DNA from: Crenalkalicoccus roseus
Lineage (GTDB): Bacteria; Pseudomonadota; Alphaproteobacteria; Acetobacterales; Acetobacteraceae
Length of the DNA: 64,000 bases
Direction: 5' to 3'
NCBI RefSeq assembly: GCF_004761865.1
Contig: NZ_SJDM01000003.1
Location: 83,218-147,217 of the forward strand
Shown: in pieces, positions 32,106 through 42,187 of the stretch
Layout: every line of letters begins with the position of its first letter
Numbering within the stretch: position 1 is the first letter of the stretch
Translations under genes and position numbers: made by a program
Notes under the pieces: generated by a model
Told to the model about the DNA's origin: nothing
Database searches by the model: none
Seen by the model: only the letters and a program-made list of their open reading frames with translations

Positions 32106-32293
32106 TAGCCCATGGCAGGACCGGCGGAAACCTTTTTTTGCGTCCTGCCGGCCCGGTTGCATCCAATGATGCGCGCTGCAGCGCAGCATGGCAATGGAAT
32201 TGCTGGCTCGTCGGCCGGCCCGTGCCCTCTGGCGGAGGCGGCCCGCCGCCCCTACTGTCCGCCGCACCTGCCCTTCGCCCCGAGGATTCCGCC
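32104..32293 (+). promoter_or_regulatory. proS leader region with inverted repeat
   Basis: 190 bases between the terminator and proS without a supported gene. GGCAGGAC at 32114-32121 and GTCCTGCC at 32142-32149 form an 8-bp inverted repeat around a 20-base loop that contains seven consecutive T residues. It may be an operator or an RNA stem in the proS leader. No T-box or other known riboswitch was recognised. Confidence 0.35.
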
Positions 32294-33604
32294 TTGCGCC
32301 TGTCCCGCGCCTTCCTGCCGACGCTCAAGGAAACCCCTGCCGAGGCCCAGGTCGCCTCGCACCGCCTGATGCTGCGCGCCGGCATGATCCGGCAGACCAG
32401 CGCCGGCATCTACGCATGGCTGCCGCTGGGCTGGCGGGCGCTGCGCAAGGTGGAGCAGATCGTGCGCGAGGAGCAGGATGCCGCCGGCGCCCAGGAGATC
32501 CTGATGCCGACCATCCAGACGGCCGATCTCTGGCGCCAGTCGGGCCGCTACGACGCCTACGGGCCGGAGATGCTCCGCATCAGGGACCGGCACGAGCGCG
32601 AGATGCTGTACGGCCCGACCAACGAGGAGATGGTCACCGACATCTTCAAGGCCTACGCGAAGTCCTACCGCGACCTCCCGCGCAACCTGTACCACATTCA
32701 GTGGAAGTTCCGCGACGAGATCCGCCCCCGCTTCGGCGTGATGCGCGGCCGCGAATTCCTGATGAAGGACGCTTACAGCTTCGACCTCGACCATGAGGGG
32801 GCGCAGCGCAGCTACCGGCAGATGTTTGTCGCCTATCTCCGCACCTTCGCACGCATGGGGCTGAAGGCGATTCCCATGCAGGCGGATACCGGGCCGATCG
32901 GCGGCAATCTCAGCCACGAGTTCATCATCCTGGCCGAGACCGGAGAAAGTCAGGTCTTCCTGCACCGGGACCTGCTGGAGTTCGACGTGCTGTCACGCCC
33001 CGTGGACTACCAGGGCGACCTTTCGCCCATCGTGGAGTTCTGGACCAGCCGCTACGCCGCGACGGATGAGAAGCACGACGAAGCCGCCTGGGCCGAGGTG
33101 CCGGAGGAGAAGCGCGTCACCGCCCGCGGCATAGAGGTGGGCCACATCTTCTATTTCGGCACCAAGTACAGCGCCGCCATGGGGCTGCACGTCAGCGGGC
33201 CGGACGGAAAGCCGGTGACGCCGGAGATGGGCAGCTACGGCATCGGCGTCTCCCGCCTGGTCGGCGCCATCATCGAGGCCAGCCACGACGAGCATGGCAT
33301 CATCTGGCCCGATCCGGTCGCGCCCTTCGCCGCCGCGGTGCTGAACCTGAAGCCGGGGGAGGCGGCCTGCGACGCAGCCGCGGAACGGATCTACGCCGCG
33401 CTGGCCCCGCAGGCGGTGCTGGATGACCGCGAGGAGCGGGCAGGGGTGAAATTCGCCGATGCCGATCTGATGGGCTTCCCCTGGCAGGTCATCGTCGGCC
33501 CGCGCGGCGCCGCGGCCGGACGCGTCGAGCTCAAGCGCCGCGCCACGGGCGAGCGCGCCGAGGTCTCGCCCGAGGATGCCGTGGCACGCGTCCGAAGCCA
33601 CTGA
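32294..33604 (+). CDS. proS: Prolyl-tRNA synthetase (short alphaproteobacterial form)
   Basis: 436-residue class II synthetase that charges tRNA-Pro. Motif 1 lies near residue 40 ([16 protein letters not shown]). Motif 2 is [21 protein letters not shown] near 140 and motif 3 [13 protein letters not shown] near 313. The C-terminal anticodon-binding domain is present. The about 180-residue editing insertion of E. coli ProRS is missing, as in mitochondrial and alphaproteobacterial enzymes. I chose the TTG at 32294 ([10 protein letters not shown]), with CGAGGA about eight bases upstream; no suitable ATG or GTG gives the conserved N-terminus. Confidence 0.93.
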   Translation: MRLSRAFLPTLKETPAEAQVASHRLMLRAGMIRQTSAGIYAWLPLGWRALRKVEQIVREEQDAAGAQEILMPTIQTADLWRQSGRYDAYGPEMLRIRDRHEREMLYGPTNEEMVTDIFKAYAKSYRDLPRNLYHIQWKFRDEIRPRFGVMRGREFLMKDAYSFDLDHEGAQRSYRQMFVAYLRTFARMGLKAIPMQADTGPIGGNLSHEFIILAETGESQVFLHRDLLEFDVLSRPVDYQGDLSPIVEFWTSRYAATDEKHDEAAWAEVPEEKRVTARGIEVGHIFYFGTKYSAAMGLHVSGPDGKPVTPEMGSYGIGVSRLVGAIIEASHDEHGIIWPDPVAPFAAAVLNLKPGEAACDAAAERIYAALAPQAVLDDREERAGVKFADADLMGFPWQVIVGPRGAAAGRVELKRRATGERAEVSPEDAVARVRSH

Positions 33605-33614
33605 ACGAGGTTCG

Positions 33615-34871
33615 ATGTTCAACGCCTTCGAGCGCATGATCGCCTTCCGCTACCTGCGGGCACGGAAGGGCGAGCGCTTCGTCTCCGTCATTGCCATCTT
33701 CTCGCTTGTGGGCATCGCGCTCGGGGTTGCCACGCTCATCATCGTGATGAGCGTGATGAACGGCTTTCGGCAGGAGCTGCTGGGACGCATCCTCGGCCTG
33801 AACGGCCACATGGGAGTCTATGCCGCCGATGGTGGGCCCATGCCCGATTTCGATGCCGTCACCAACCGCATACGTGGCCTGCCCGACGTGGTGGCCGCCA
33901 CCCCGGTCGTGGAAGGCCAGGTGCTGCTGACCAGCGAGGCGGGCGGCGCCTCCGGCGGTCTCGCGCGCGGCATCAGGCCGGAGGATCTGCGGGCGCGGGA
34001 GATCATCGCCGGGAACATCCGCCTCGGCTCGCTCGACGAATTCGAGGGGGAGGATGCCATCGTCGTCGGCACCACGCTGGCCGCGCGCATGCGCGTCGGC
34101 CTGGGCGACCGCATCACCCTGGTCTCGCCGCAGGGACGCGCCACCGTCTTCGGCACCGTGCCGCGCGTGCGCGCCTACCGCGTGGTGGCGATGTTCAACG
34201 TCGGCATGAACGAGTACGATTCAAGCTTCGTCTTCCTGCCCATGCAGGCGGCGCAGCTCTACTTCCAGGTGCCCGACGCTGCGACGCAGGTGGAGGTGTT
34301 CGTCCGCGATCCGACGCGCGTACGTGCCGCCAACCTGGAGATCCGCCGCGCGCTGGCCGATGTGCGGCCGGTGCGCATCGTGGACTGGCAGGAGGCGAAC
34401 AGCAGCTTCTTCAACGCCGTGCAGGTCGAGCGGAACGTGATGTTCCTGATCCTGACGCTCATCATCATCGTCGCCGCCTTCAACATCATCTCCTCCCTCA
34501 TCATGCTGGTGAAGGACAAGGGGCGGGACATCGCCATCCTGCGCACCATGGGGGCGACGCGTGGGGCGATCATGCGCATCTTCCTGCTCTGCGGCGCCTC
34601 GGTGGGCGTGGTGGGAACGGCGATCGGCTTCGCGCTCGGCCTGGTGTTCTGCCTGAACATCGAAAGCATCCGCCAATTCCTGCAGTCGCTGACCGGGACG
34701 GAGCTGTTCAGCCCGGAAGTCTATTTCCTTTCGCAACTGCCCGCAGTGGTGGACCCGAACGAGGTGGCGCAGGTGGTCGGCATGGGGCTGGTGCTGTCCC
34801 TGCTGGCGACGCTCTATCCCTCCTGGCGCGCCGCGCGCACCGACCCGGTGGAGGCGCTCCGGAATGAGTAG
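33615..34871 (+). CDS. lolC: Lipoprotein-releasing ABC transporter permease (LolC/LolE type)
   Basis: 418-residue inner-membrane permease that, with LolD, extracts outer-membrane lipoproteins and passes them to LolA. The N-terminus [20 protein letters not shown] and the first helix (about 25-47) are typical. A large periplasmic domain fills about 48-265, and three further helices lie at about 280-302, 325-350 and 375-400. The ending DPVEALRNE is a family hallmark. Only one permease gene is present, so LolC/E probably works as a homodimer (LolF-like). It overlaps lolD by eight bases. Confidence 0.93.
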   Translation: MFNAFERMIAFRYLRARKGERFVSVIAIFSLVGIALGVATLIIVMSVMNGFRQELLGRILGLNGHMGVYAADGGPMPDFDAVTNRIRGLPDVVAATPVVEGQVLLTSEAGGASGGLARGIRPEDLRAREIIAGNIRLGSLDEFEGEDAIVVGTTLAARMRVGLGDRITLVSPQGRATVFGTVPRVRAYRVVAMFNVGMNEYDSSFVFLPMQAAQLYFQVPDAATQVEVFVRDPTRVRAANLEIRRALADVRPVRIVDWQEANSSFFNAVQVERNVMFLILTLIIIVAAFNIISSLIMLVKDKGRDIAILRTMGATRGAIMRIFLLCGASVGVVGTAIGFALGLVFCLNIESIRQFLQSLTGTELFSPEVYFLSQLPAVVDPNEVAQVVGMGLVLSLLATLYPSWRAARTDPVEALRNE

Positions 34872-35553
34872 CAACGGGGCGCCGCCCCTCCGGCTTGAAG
34901 GGGTCGAGCGCCGCTACCGCACCGAGGCGGGGGAGCTTCCGGTGCTGCGCGGCGCCGACCTCACCCTCTCCACGGGCGAGATCGTCGCGCTGGTCGCGCC
35001 CTCCGGCACCGGGAAATCGACGCTGCTGCACCTTGCCGGGCTGCTGGAGCGCCCGGATGGCGGAGAGGTGGTGGTGGAAGGCCGCGCCGCCGGCACCCTC
35101 TCCGACGACGAGCGCACCGCCATCCGCCGCGGCACGATTGGCTTCGTCTACCAGTTCCACCACCTGCTGCCGGAATTCACGGCTGAGGAGAACATCGCGC
35201 TGCCGCAGATGGCCGCCGGCACCCCGCGCGCCGAGGCCCATGCCCGGGCGCGGGAGCTGCTGGCCGCTTTCGGCCTGAAGGGGCGGGAACATCACCGGCC
35301 CGGCAAGCTTTCGGGCGGCGAGCAGCAGCGGGTGGCGATCGCGCGCGCGCTCGCCAACCGCCCGCGCATCCTCCTGGCCGATGAGCCGACCGGCAATCTC
35401 GACCTCGCCACCGCCGACCGTGTCTTCGCCGAGTTGCTGGACGCGGTGCGCAACCGTGGCGTGGCGGCGCTGATCGCCACCCACAATCCGGATCTTGCCG
35501 CGCGGATGGACCGGGTGGTGACGCTGCGCGAGGGGAGGGTGGTGGCGGGCTGA
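34864..35553 (+). CDS. lolD: Lipoprotein-releasing ABC transporter ATP-binding protein LolD
   Basis: 229-residue ABC ATPase driving lipoprotein release. Walker A is APSGTGKST near residue 44, the Q-loop [17 protein letters not shown] near 97, signature LSGGEQQR near 149 and Walker [13 protein letters not shown] near 170. The start lies inside the end of lolC, implying coupled translation. Confidence 0.94.
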   Translation: MSSNGAPPLRLEGVERRYRTEAGELPVLRGADLTLSTGEIVALVAPSGTGKSTLLHLAGLLERPDGGEVVVEGRAAGTLSDDERTAIRRGTIGFVYQFHHLLPEFTAEENIALPQMAAGTPRAEAHARARELLAAFGLKGREHHRPGKLSGGEQQRVAIARALANRPRILLADEPTGNLDLATADRVFAELLDAVRNRGVAALIATHNPDLAARMDRVVTLREGRVVAG

Positions 35554-35614
35554 GGGTCGGCCCCATGCCCGTCGCGGCGTCCCTGTGCTACCCTGGCGTC
35601 CCAGGGAGTCGCGC

Positions 35615-38600
35615 ATGGCCGAGAGCTTCGTCCACCTCCACGTCCATTCCAGCTATTCGCTGAGCGAGGGCGCGATCAAGGCGGAGAAGCTCGCCGCCCT
35701 GGCGCGCGAGGCCGGCATGCCGGCGGTGGCGCTGACCGACACGGCGAACATGTTCGGCGCGCTGGAATTCGCCCAGAGCTGCGCGGCAAAGGGCGTGCAG
35801 CCGATCATGGGCTGCCAGCTCTTCCTCTCCCGCACCGCCGCCGACGACCGGCCGGAAGCCGAGCGCCTGCCTCCCGACCCGGTGGTGGCGCTGGCCATGG
35901 ATGCGCGGGGACTCGACAACCTGCAGCGCCTCTCCTCGCGCTCTTTCCTCGATGCCGATCCCTCCGGGCGCCCATGCCTTCGGCTGCCGACGCTTCTGGA
36001 GCACGCCGAGGGGCTGATGCTGCTCACCGGCGGCACCACCGGGCCCGTGGCGCGGCTGCTCACGGAGGGTCGGCGGGAGAAGGCGGCGGCGCTGCTCGCC
36101 CGCCTCGCCGAAGGTTTCCCGGACCGGCTGGCGGTGGAGCTGCACCGTCACGGGCTGGAGGTCGAACGCGCGATCGAGCCGGCGCTGCTGGCGCTGGCCG
36201 ACGAGGTGGCGCTGCCCATCGTCGCCGCTAACGACGTCTATTTCGCCGAGGCGCGAATGCACGAGGCGCATGACGCGCTGCTGTGCATCGCCGAGGGACG
36301 GCTTCTGGCCGAGCCAGGCCGGCGCCGTGTCACGCCCGAGCACTGGTTCAAGCCGCCAGAGCTGATGCGCGCCGTCTTCGCCGACCTGGCGGAGGCCTGC
36401 GACAACACGCTGGCCATCGCCCGCCGCTGCGCGGTGATGACGGAGACGCGGAAGCCCGAACTGCCGGTCTGCCCCAAGGTGCAGCCCGGCATGACCGAGG
36501 CCGAGACGGTGCGGGACATGGCGAAGCGCGGCCTCGATGGTCGCCTTGACGCCATGGGGGCGGATGCGGGAACGCGGAGCACCTACCACGAGCGGCTGAA
36601 CTACGAGCTCGGCGTCATCGAGCAGATGGGCTTCTCCGGCTACTTCCTGATCGTCGCCGACTTCATCCAGTGGGCGAAGGCGCAGGGCATCCCGGTGGGG
36701 CCGGGCCGCGGCTCCGGCGCCGGCTCGGTCGCGGCCTGGGCGCTCTCCATCACCGACCTGGATCCCCTCCGCTTCGGGCTGCTGTTCGAGCGCTTCCTCA
36801 ACCCGGAGCGCGTCTCGATGCCGGACTTCGACATCGACTTCTGCCAGGACCGGCGCGACGAGGTGATCGACTACGTCCGCCGCGAATACGGCGCGGACCG
36901 CGTGGCGCAGATCATCACCTTCGGCAAGCTGCAGGCCAAGGCGGCGGTGCGCGACGTCGGCCGCGTGCTCGGTATGCCCTACGGCCAGGTGGACCGCATC
37001 GCCTCTCTCATCCCCTTCAACCCCGCGAAGCCCGTGACGCTCGCCCAGGCGATCGAGGGCGAGCCGCGGCTGCAGCAGATGCGCGACGGGGACGAGCAGG
37101 TGGCGCGGCTGCTCGAGATCGCGGGGCAGGTGGAGGGGCTCTACCGCAACGCCTCCACCCACGCGGCCGGCGTCGTCATCGGCCGCAAGCCGCTCGTGGA
37201 GATCATCCCGCTCTACCGCGACCCGCGGAGCGAGATGCTCATCACCCAGTACTCGATGAAGTATGTCGAGCAGGCGAGCCTGGTGAAGTTCGACTTCCTC
37301 GGCCTCAAGACGCTGACGGTGATCGAGAAGGCGCTCGCCATCCTGAAGTCCCGCGGCGTGGAGGTGGACATCGCCCGCATCCCGCTCGACGACGCGAAGA
37401 CCTATGAGATGCTGCGTCGTGGCGACGCCGCCGGCGTGTTCCAGTTCGAAGGCCAGGGCATGCGGGACTGCCTGCGGCAGATGAAGGTGGACCGCTTCGA
37501 GGACCTGGTCGCCGCCGTCGCGCTCTACCGCCCCGGCCCGATGGCCAACATCCCCGCCTACTGCGCGCGCAAGCACGGGGAGAAGTGGGAGAGCCCGCAC
37601 CCCAGGATCCACCACATCCTGGAAGAGACCTACGGCATCATGGTCTACCAGGAGCAGGTGATGCAGATCGCGCAGGAGCTGGCGGGATACTCGCTCGGCG
37701 CCGCCGACCTGCTGCGCCGGGCCATGGGCAAGAAGATCCGCTCCGAGATGGAGAAGCAGCGCGAGATCTTCGTCCGGGGCGCCACCGAGCGGGGCGTGGA
37801 AGCCGCGAAGGCGGGCGAGATCTTCGACCTGATGGAGAAGTTCGCCGACTACGGCTTCAACAAGTCCCACGCCGCCGCCTACGCGCTGGTCAGCTACCAG
37901 ACCGCCTGGCTGAAGGCGAACCACCCGGTGGCCTTCCTCGCCGCCTCCATGACGCTCGACCTCGACAAGACGGAGAAGCTCGCCTCCCACATGCAGGAGG
38001 CCACGCGCCTCGGCATTCCCGTGCTGCCGCCCGACGTGAACTGCTCCGGAGCCGAGTTCCTGGTGGAACGGACCGGCGACGGGAAGGATGCCATCCGCTT
38101 TGCCCTCGCCGCGGTGAAGCGCGTCGGCGCCGGCGCCATGCGCGACCTGGTCGCGGAACGCGAGCGCGGCGGCCCGTTCGGCTCCATCGCCGCCTTCGCG
38201 CAGCGGGTGGACCCGAAGCTGCTCAACAAGATGCAGATCGAAAACCTGGCCAAGGCCGGTGCCTTCGACGCTCTGGAGCCGAACCGCGCGCGACTCGTGG
38301 CCGGCGCCGAGATCATCCTGCGCCGCGCCCAGGCCGCGGCCGAGGACCGCGCCAGCGCCCAGATCGGCCTGTTCGGCAGCGTGGACGCCAGGCCCGAGCC
38401 GCTGCGCCTGCCCGACGTGCCGGACTGGCCGCAGCTCGAGAAGCTCGCCTTCGAGGCCGAGGCCGTCGGCTTCCATCTTTCTGCCCATCCGCTCGACACC
38501 TACAGGGGCGTGCTGCAGCGCCTCGGCGTCACGCCGTCCTCGCGCATCGCGGAACGGGCGCGTGGCGGCACGGCGCGGCTGAAGCTCGCCGGCACGGTGG

Positions 38601-39055
38601 CGGGGATGAAGGAGCGCACGACGCGCACCGGCAGCCGCATGGCCTGGGTCTCGCTTTCCGATCAGGCGGGCAGCTACGAGGTCACCTGCTTCTCCGAGGT
38701 GCTCTCCCGCAGCCGCGAGCTGCTCGCGGAAGGCAGCGCGGTGCTGATCACGGCCGAGGCCCGGCTCGAGAACGAGACGCTGCGTCTGACCGCGAGCGAG
38801 GTGGAGGCGCTGGAAAAGGCGGCACAGGAGGTTGGCCAGGGGATGCGCCTCTGGCTGGAGGCAACGGCGTCGGTAGAACCGATCCGCGCCCTGCTACAGC
38901 GCGAGGGTCGGGGCAGAGGACGGGTGCTCGTCGTCGCCCGGACCGCGCCGGGGCAGGAGGTGGAACTCGCCCTACCCGGCGGCTTCAATGTCTCGCCGCG
39001 GCTGATGCAGGCGATGAAGGTGCTGCCCGGCGTCGCCGAGGTGGAGGCGATGTAG
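35615..39055 (+). CDS. dnaE: DNA polymerase III subunit alpha
   Basis: 1146-residue replicative polymerase of the DnaE1 type. The N-terminal PHP domain starts FVHLHVHSSYSLSEGA. The catalytic acidic motif PDFDIDFCQDRR lies near residue 405, and the NKSHAAAYALVSYQTAWLK fingers segment near 750. The helix-hairpin-helix and OB-fold regions follow, with a beta-clamp-type QIGLFG near 922. I chose the ATG at 35615, preceded by AGGGAG. The gene order proS-lolC-lolD-dnaE is common in Rhodospirillales and relatives. Confidence 0.96.
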   Translation: MAESFVHLHVHSSYSLSEGAIKAEKLAALAREAGMPAVALTDTANMFGALEFAQSCAAKGVQPIMGCQLFLSRTAADDRPEAERLPPDPVVALAMDARGLDNLQRLSSRSFLDADPSGRPCLRLPTLLEHAEGLMLLTGGTTGPVARLLTEGRREKAAALLARLAEGFPDRLAVELHRHGLEVERAIEPALLALADEVALPIVAANDVYFAEARMHEAHDALLCIAEGRLLAEPGRRRVTPEHWFKPPELMRAVFADLAEACDNTLAIARRCAVMTETRKPELPVCPKVQPGMTEAETVRDMAKRGLDGRLDAMGADAGTRSTYHERLNYELGVIEQMGFSGYFLIVADFIQWAKAQGIPVGPGRGSGAGSVAAWALSITDLDPLRFGLLFERFLNPERVSMPDFDIDFCQDRRDEVIDYVRREYGADRVAQIITFGKLQAKAAVRDVGRVLGMPYGQVDRIASLIPFNPAKPVTLAQAIEGEPRLQQMRDGDEQVARLLEIAGQVEGLYRNASTHAAGVVIGRKPLVEIIPLYRDPRSEMLITQYSMKYVEQASLVKFDFLGLKTLTVIEKALAILKSRGVEVDIARIPLDDAKTYEMLRRGDAAGVFQFEGQGMRDCLRQMKVDRFEDLVAAVALYRPGPMANIPAYCARKHGEKWESPHPRIHHILEETYGIMVYQEQVMQIAQELAGYSLGAADLLRRAMGKKIRSEMEKQREIFVRGATERGVEAAKAGEIFDLMEKFADYGFNKSHAAAYALVSYQTAWLKANHPVAFLAASMTLDLDKTEKLASHMQEATRLGIPVLPPDVNCSGAEFLVERTGDGKDAIRFALAAVKRVGAGAMRDLVAERERGGPFGSIAAFAQRVDPKLLNKMQIENLAKAGAFDALEPNRARLVAGAEIILRRAQAAAEDRASAQIGLFGSVDARPEPLRLPDVPDWPQLEKLAFEAEAVGFHLSAHPLDTYRGVLQRLGVTPSSRIAERARGGTARLKLAGTVAGMKERTTRTGSRMAWVSLSDQAGSYEVTCFSEVLSRSRELLAEGSAVLITAEARLENETLRLTASEVEALEKAAQEVGQGMRLWLEATASVEPIRALLQREGRGRGRVLVVARTAPGQEVELALPGGFNVSPRLMQAMKVLPGVAEVEAM

Positions 39056-39070
39056 CGCCGGCCACCACCC

Positions 39071-39439
39071 TCAGCCGCCCGGAAAGGCCATGGTCGTCAT
39101 CAGCGCCAGCGCCGGTTGCCGCGAATCGAGCCGCGTGTGCTGCACGATCACCGGCAGGTCGGAGCGCAGGAGGCTGGCATAGTCGGTGTCCCGCGGCACC
39201 GGCGCGGGGTCCTTGAGCTCGTTGAAGCGGAAATGCCGGGTGCGGCGGGCCGGCACGCTCAGACGATAGGGGCCGACCGGCTCCCGGTCCGTGAAGTAGA
39301 GCGTGAGCTCGATCGAGGCGTCCCTCTCGTTGGGGTTGAGCACGCACAGCGTCTCATGGCTCTCCAGCGCCGGTCCCTCGCCGGTGCTCTGGCCGGGGAT
39401 GTAGCCCTCGGCGATGGCCCACAGCGTCTTCCCGATCAT
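39071..39439 (-). CDS. Sensory rhodopsin transducer-family protein (ASRT-like)
   Basis: 122 residues closely matching, from memory, the Anabaena sensory rhodopsin transducer family (a small beta-sandwich that forms tetramers). Conserved blocks are WAIAEGYIP near residue 6, SHETLCVLN near 25, YFTDREPVGPY near 45, VPARRTRHFRFNEL near 58 and VQHTRLDSRQPALAL near 98. The ATG at 39439 has GGGAAGG upstream; an ATG seven codons earlier is weaker. No rhodopsin gene lies in the window. Homologues occur in non-phototrophs and have been proposed to bind sugar-like ligands or DNA, so a role outside light sensing is likely. It is convergent with dnaE. Confidence 0.85.
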   Translation of the reverse strand: MIGKTLWAIAEGYIPGQSTGEGPALESHETLCVLNPNERDASIELTLYFTDREPVGPYRLSVPARRTRHFRFNELKDPAPVPRDTDYASLLRSDLPVIVQHTRLDSRQPALALMTTMAFPGG

Positions 39440-39554
39440 GGCCTTCCCTTCTTTCAGCATATCGGCTTCAACCACTGAGGTGGGCGACTGTTCCGCGGTG
39501 ACAGGCGCTCGCAAGGGGGGCAGGGAGGCCGCGCCGGCGAAGGGGAGGAACGGC

Positions 39555-40787
39555 ATGAGCAGCACCGCCGATCGGCCACCGGCTGCGACACGGGCCGGAG
39601 CGCCGGGTTCCTTCTTCGAGGTGCTGGTGGCCTTCCTCCGTCTTGGCCTTACTTCCTTCGGCGGACCGATCGCGCATCTCAGCTATTTCCGCGAGGAGTT
39701 CGTTATCCGGCGGCGCTGGATAGACGAGAAGGGCTATGCTGACTTGGTTGCGCTTGGGCAGTTCCTGCCCGGTCCGGCCAGCAGCCAAGTCGGCTTCGCC
39801 CTCGGCCTCTTGCGCGGGGGCGCAGCCGGCGGGGTCGCCGCCTGGGTGGGATTCACCTTTCCTTCAGCAGTCGTGATGCTGCTCGCCGCCCATGGTGCCG
39901 AGCTGGCGGTGGGCGGCACCGGCGCGGGCGTGGTGCACGGGCTGAAGCTGGTGGCCGTTGCGGTGGTAGCACAGGCGGTCTGGGGCATGGCCGCGAGCCT
40001 CTGCCCCGACCGGCCGCGCGCCACCATTGCCGTGCTTGCGACCGCGGCGCTGCTGCTGCTGCCTTCGACCTTCACCCAGGTCGGCGTGATCCTGGCCGGC
40101 GCCATGGCGGGCTTTGCGCTCTACAAGGGTGACCAGATGGGCCTGACTGACATGGCGCTGTCCTTCCAAGCCCCACGCGGAGGCGCGGTCGCCGCGCTGG
40201 TCGCCTTCCTGGCACTGTTCTTGGGTCTGCCGCTGCTGACGCTGGCAACGGACTCGCACGCGGTAGCAATGGCCGAAGCCTTCTACCGCGCCGGCTCGCT
40301 GGTCTTTGGCGGCGGCCATGTCGTACTGCCGCTGCTGGAGCGCGCCTATGTGCCGCCCGGCTGGGTCACGGCGGACGAGTTCCTGGCCGGCTACGGCGTG
40401 GCGCAGGCGCTTCCGGGGCCGCTCTTCACCTTCGCCGCCTTCCTCGGCGCGGTACAGGGACCAGCCCCGAACGGGCTGCTCGGAGGCATCATCGGCCTGC
40501 TGGCGGTGTCCCTGCCCGGGCTGCTCCTAGTCTATGGAATGCTGCCCTACTGGGACCGGCTGCGCCACCGGCCAAGCGCGCGAGCGGCGCTGCAGGGGGT
40601 GAATGCCGCCGTAGTTGGTGTGCTGGCGGCGGCACTCTACAACCCGATCTGGACCAGTAGCGTGCTGACGGGGGCGGATTTCGCGGTGGCGTTGCTCGCC
40701 TTCGCGGCGCTGGTGTGGTGGCGCGTTCCGGTATGGGTGGTGGTAGCGCTGACCGCGGCAGCCGGCACGATCGTGGCAGCGGTGTGA
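39555..40787 (+). CDS. chrA: Chromate transporter (ChrA/CHR family, two-domain)
   Basis: 410-residue inner-membrane protein of the CHR family, which exports chromate; some members act on sulfate or other anions. Two homologous halves are seen: LRLGLTSFGGPIAHL near residue 30 with LPGPASSQVGFALG near 74, and YRAGSLVFGGGHVVLP near 242 with ALPGPLFTFAAFLG near 284. About ten helices are expected. The start has the perfect site AGGGGAGGAA. It is divergent from the rhodopsin-transducer gene with about 115 bases between them. No chrB regulator is adjacent. Confidence 0.9.
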   Translation: MSSTADRPPAATRAGAPGSFFEVLVAFLRLGLTSFGGPIAHLSYFREEFVIRRRWIDEKGYADLVALGQFLPGPASSQVGFALGLLRGGAAGGVAAWVGFTFPSAVVMLLAAHGAELAVGGTGAGVVHGLKLVAVAVVAQAVWGMAASLCPDRPRATIAVLATAALLLLPSTFTQVGVILAGAMAGFALYKGDQMGLTDMALSFQAPRGGAVAALVAFLALFLGLPLLTLATDSHAVAMAEAFYRAGSLVFGGGHVVLPLLERAYVPPGWVTADEFLAGYGVAQALPGPLFTFAAFLGAVQGPAPNGLLGGIIGLLAVSLPGLLLVYGMLPYWDRLRHRPSARAALQGVNAAVVGVLAAALYNPIWTSSVLTGADFAVALLAFAALVWWRVPVWVVVALTAAAGTIVAAV

Positions 40788-40796
40788 TCCCGCTCC

Positions 40797-41135
40797 TCAG
40801 GCGCTGGTCGCAAGCAGCACCACGCCGCCACTGATCAGCAGGATGGCGGCGATCTTCTGCAGGTCGAGCGACTCCCCGAAGGCGAAATGCCCGATCAGTG
40901 CGATGGCGACATAGCTCGCCGCCGTGCAGGGCAGCGCCACGCTCATCGGGATGCGGCGCAAAGCGACGATGTAGAGCAGCGCCGCCCCGGCGTAGCAGGC
41001 GAGCCCGATCAGCGTGGCCGGCCGCAGGAGCTGGACCAGGAAGCCGCCCGCCACGCCGGCGCCCGCCTTCAGCAGCACCTGGCCGACCAGGGAGGTGGCG
41101 ATGGCCGCCGCCAGCGCCAGCCAGTAGGGCGTCAC
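40797..41135 (-). CDS. SMR/EamA-like small membrane protein (possible lipid-carrier flippase subunit)
   Basis: 112 residues with four predicted helices, the size and shape of EmrE, ArnE/ArnF or GtrA-type proteins. GQVLLKAGAGVAGG near residue 18 and LRRIPMSVALPCTAASYVAIALIG near 60 resemble the SMR family. GTG start in a GTGA overlap with the stop of the upstream glycosyltransferase, so the two are translated together. That pairing favours flipping of a polyprenyl-phosphate sugar over drug efflux, but this is inference. Confidence 0.75.
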   Translation of the reverse strand: MTPYWLALAAAIATSLVGQVLLKAGAGVAGGFLVQLLRPATLIGLACYAGAALLYIVALRRIPMSVALPCTAASYVAIALIGHFAFGESLDLQKIAAILLISGGVVLLATSA

Positions 41136-42187
41136 TGCCCCGCCTCCGCGGCGAGCAGCAGGCGCTGCGGCGCGGGCTGCGGCGAGGAGGCGGCGCCGGG
41201 GCCGATCACCTCGCGCACCACCCCCTGCGGCTTGCCGTTGGCCGAGAGGAAGGCGCGGCCGACATACTCGCCGAGCACGCCGAGGATCAGGAACTGCACG
41301 CCGGAGAGCAGCAGCAGCACGGTCATGGTCGAGGCCCAGCCCGAGGGCGTGACCCCCATCAGCGCCTCGATCATCACCGCGAGCGCGCCCAGCAGGCCGA
41401 ACAGGCCCATCGCCACGCCGGCGACGATCGCCATCCTGAGCGGCAGCACGGAGAAATTGGTGGCGAGGTTCAGCCACAGCCGCACCAGCCGCTTCAGCGT
41501 GTAGTTGGAGCGCCCCTCGGAGCGGGCCAGGTGGCGCACCTCGATGCTGTCGAGCCGCTGCGTCACCTGCATGATCAGCCCGTCCACATAGGGGTAGGGG
41601 CCGCGGTACTTCGTCACCTCGCGCACGACGAGGGCGCTCATGCAGCGGAAGGAGGAGAGGTAGAGCCCCTTCGGCTTGTCCAGCAGCAGGTCCGCCACCC
41701 AGTTGGCGAAGCGGCTGCCGAGGTTCCGCCAGGGGGCGTGCTTCTTCTCCGCATAGCGGGTGTAGACGACATCCCAGTCGCCCGTGCGGGCATGGTCGTA
41801 GAGCCGCACCACCTCCTCGGGCGGGTTCTGCAGGTCGTCGTCCATGGTGATGACGTAGGCGCCCCTGGCGTGGCGCAGCCCGGTCATGACCGCGTTGTGC
41901 TCGCCGAAATTGCGCGCATGCTCGATGTAGGTCAGCGGCACGCTGGCGGTGCGGGCGAGCATGCGGCAGACCTCACTGGAATTGTCCGGGCTGCCGTCAT
42001 TGACCAGGATGATCTCGAGGCCGCCCTCCGGGCGCAGCGCCGACAGCGCCTCCACCAACCGGCCGACGGTGGCAGCGCCGCGGTAGACCGGAACGACGAT
42101 GGACAGCCCCACCGGGGTCGGCGCGGGCTTGATCGGGTGGCTCATGGGGGCGGGGTGCTCCGGTCCCGGGCGTTGGGTCAGGGTCAT
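41132..42187 (-). CDS. GT2-family polyprenyl-phosphate glycosyltransferase (DPM/ArnC/GtrB-like)
   Basis: 351 residues. The N-terminal GT-A domain begins LSIVVPVYRGAAT, with ILVNDGSPDNS near residue 60 and the metal-binding MDDDLQNPPEEV near 115. Two C-terminal membrane helices (about 245-275 and 285-310) match the dolichol-phosphate-mannose synthase/ArnC/GtrB layout, in which a sugar is transferred to undecaprenyl phosphate at the cytoplasmic face. The start overlaps the methyltransferase stop (ATGA). The proline-rich N-terminus may start later, at Met15. Confidence 0.87.
   Translation of the reverse strand: MTLTQRPGPEHPAPMSHPIKPAPTPVGLSIVVPVYRGAATVGRLVEALSALRPEGGLEIILVNDGSPDNSSEVCRMLARTASVPLTYIEHARNFGEHNAVMTGLRHARGAYVITMDDDLQNPPEEVVRLYDHARTGDWDVVYTRYAEKKHAPWRNLGSRFANWVADLLLDKPKGLYLSSFRCMSALVVREVTKYRGPYPYVDGLIMQVTQRLDSIEVRHLARSEGRSNYTLKRLVRLWLNLATNFSVLPLRMAIVAGVAMGLFGLLGALAVMIEALMGVTPSGWASTMTVLLLLSGVQFLILGVLGEYVGRAFLSANGKPQGVVREVIGPGAASSPQPAPQRLLLAAEAGQ

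Noticed and set aside
32104..32293. T-box or other known riboswitch before proS
   Set aside because: No T-box specifier or anti-terminator motif was seen, and T-boxes are not expected in this group.
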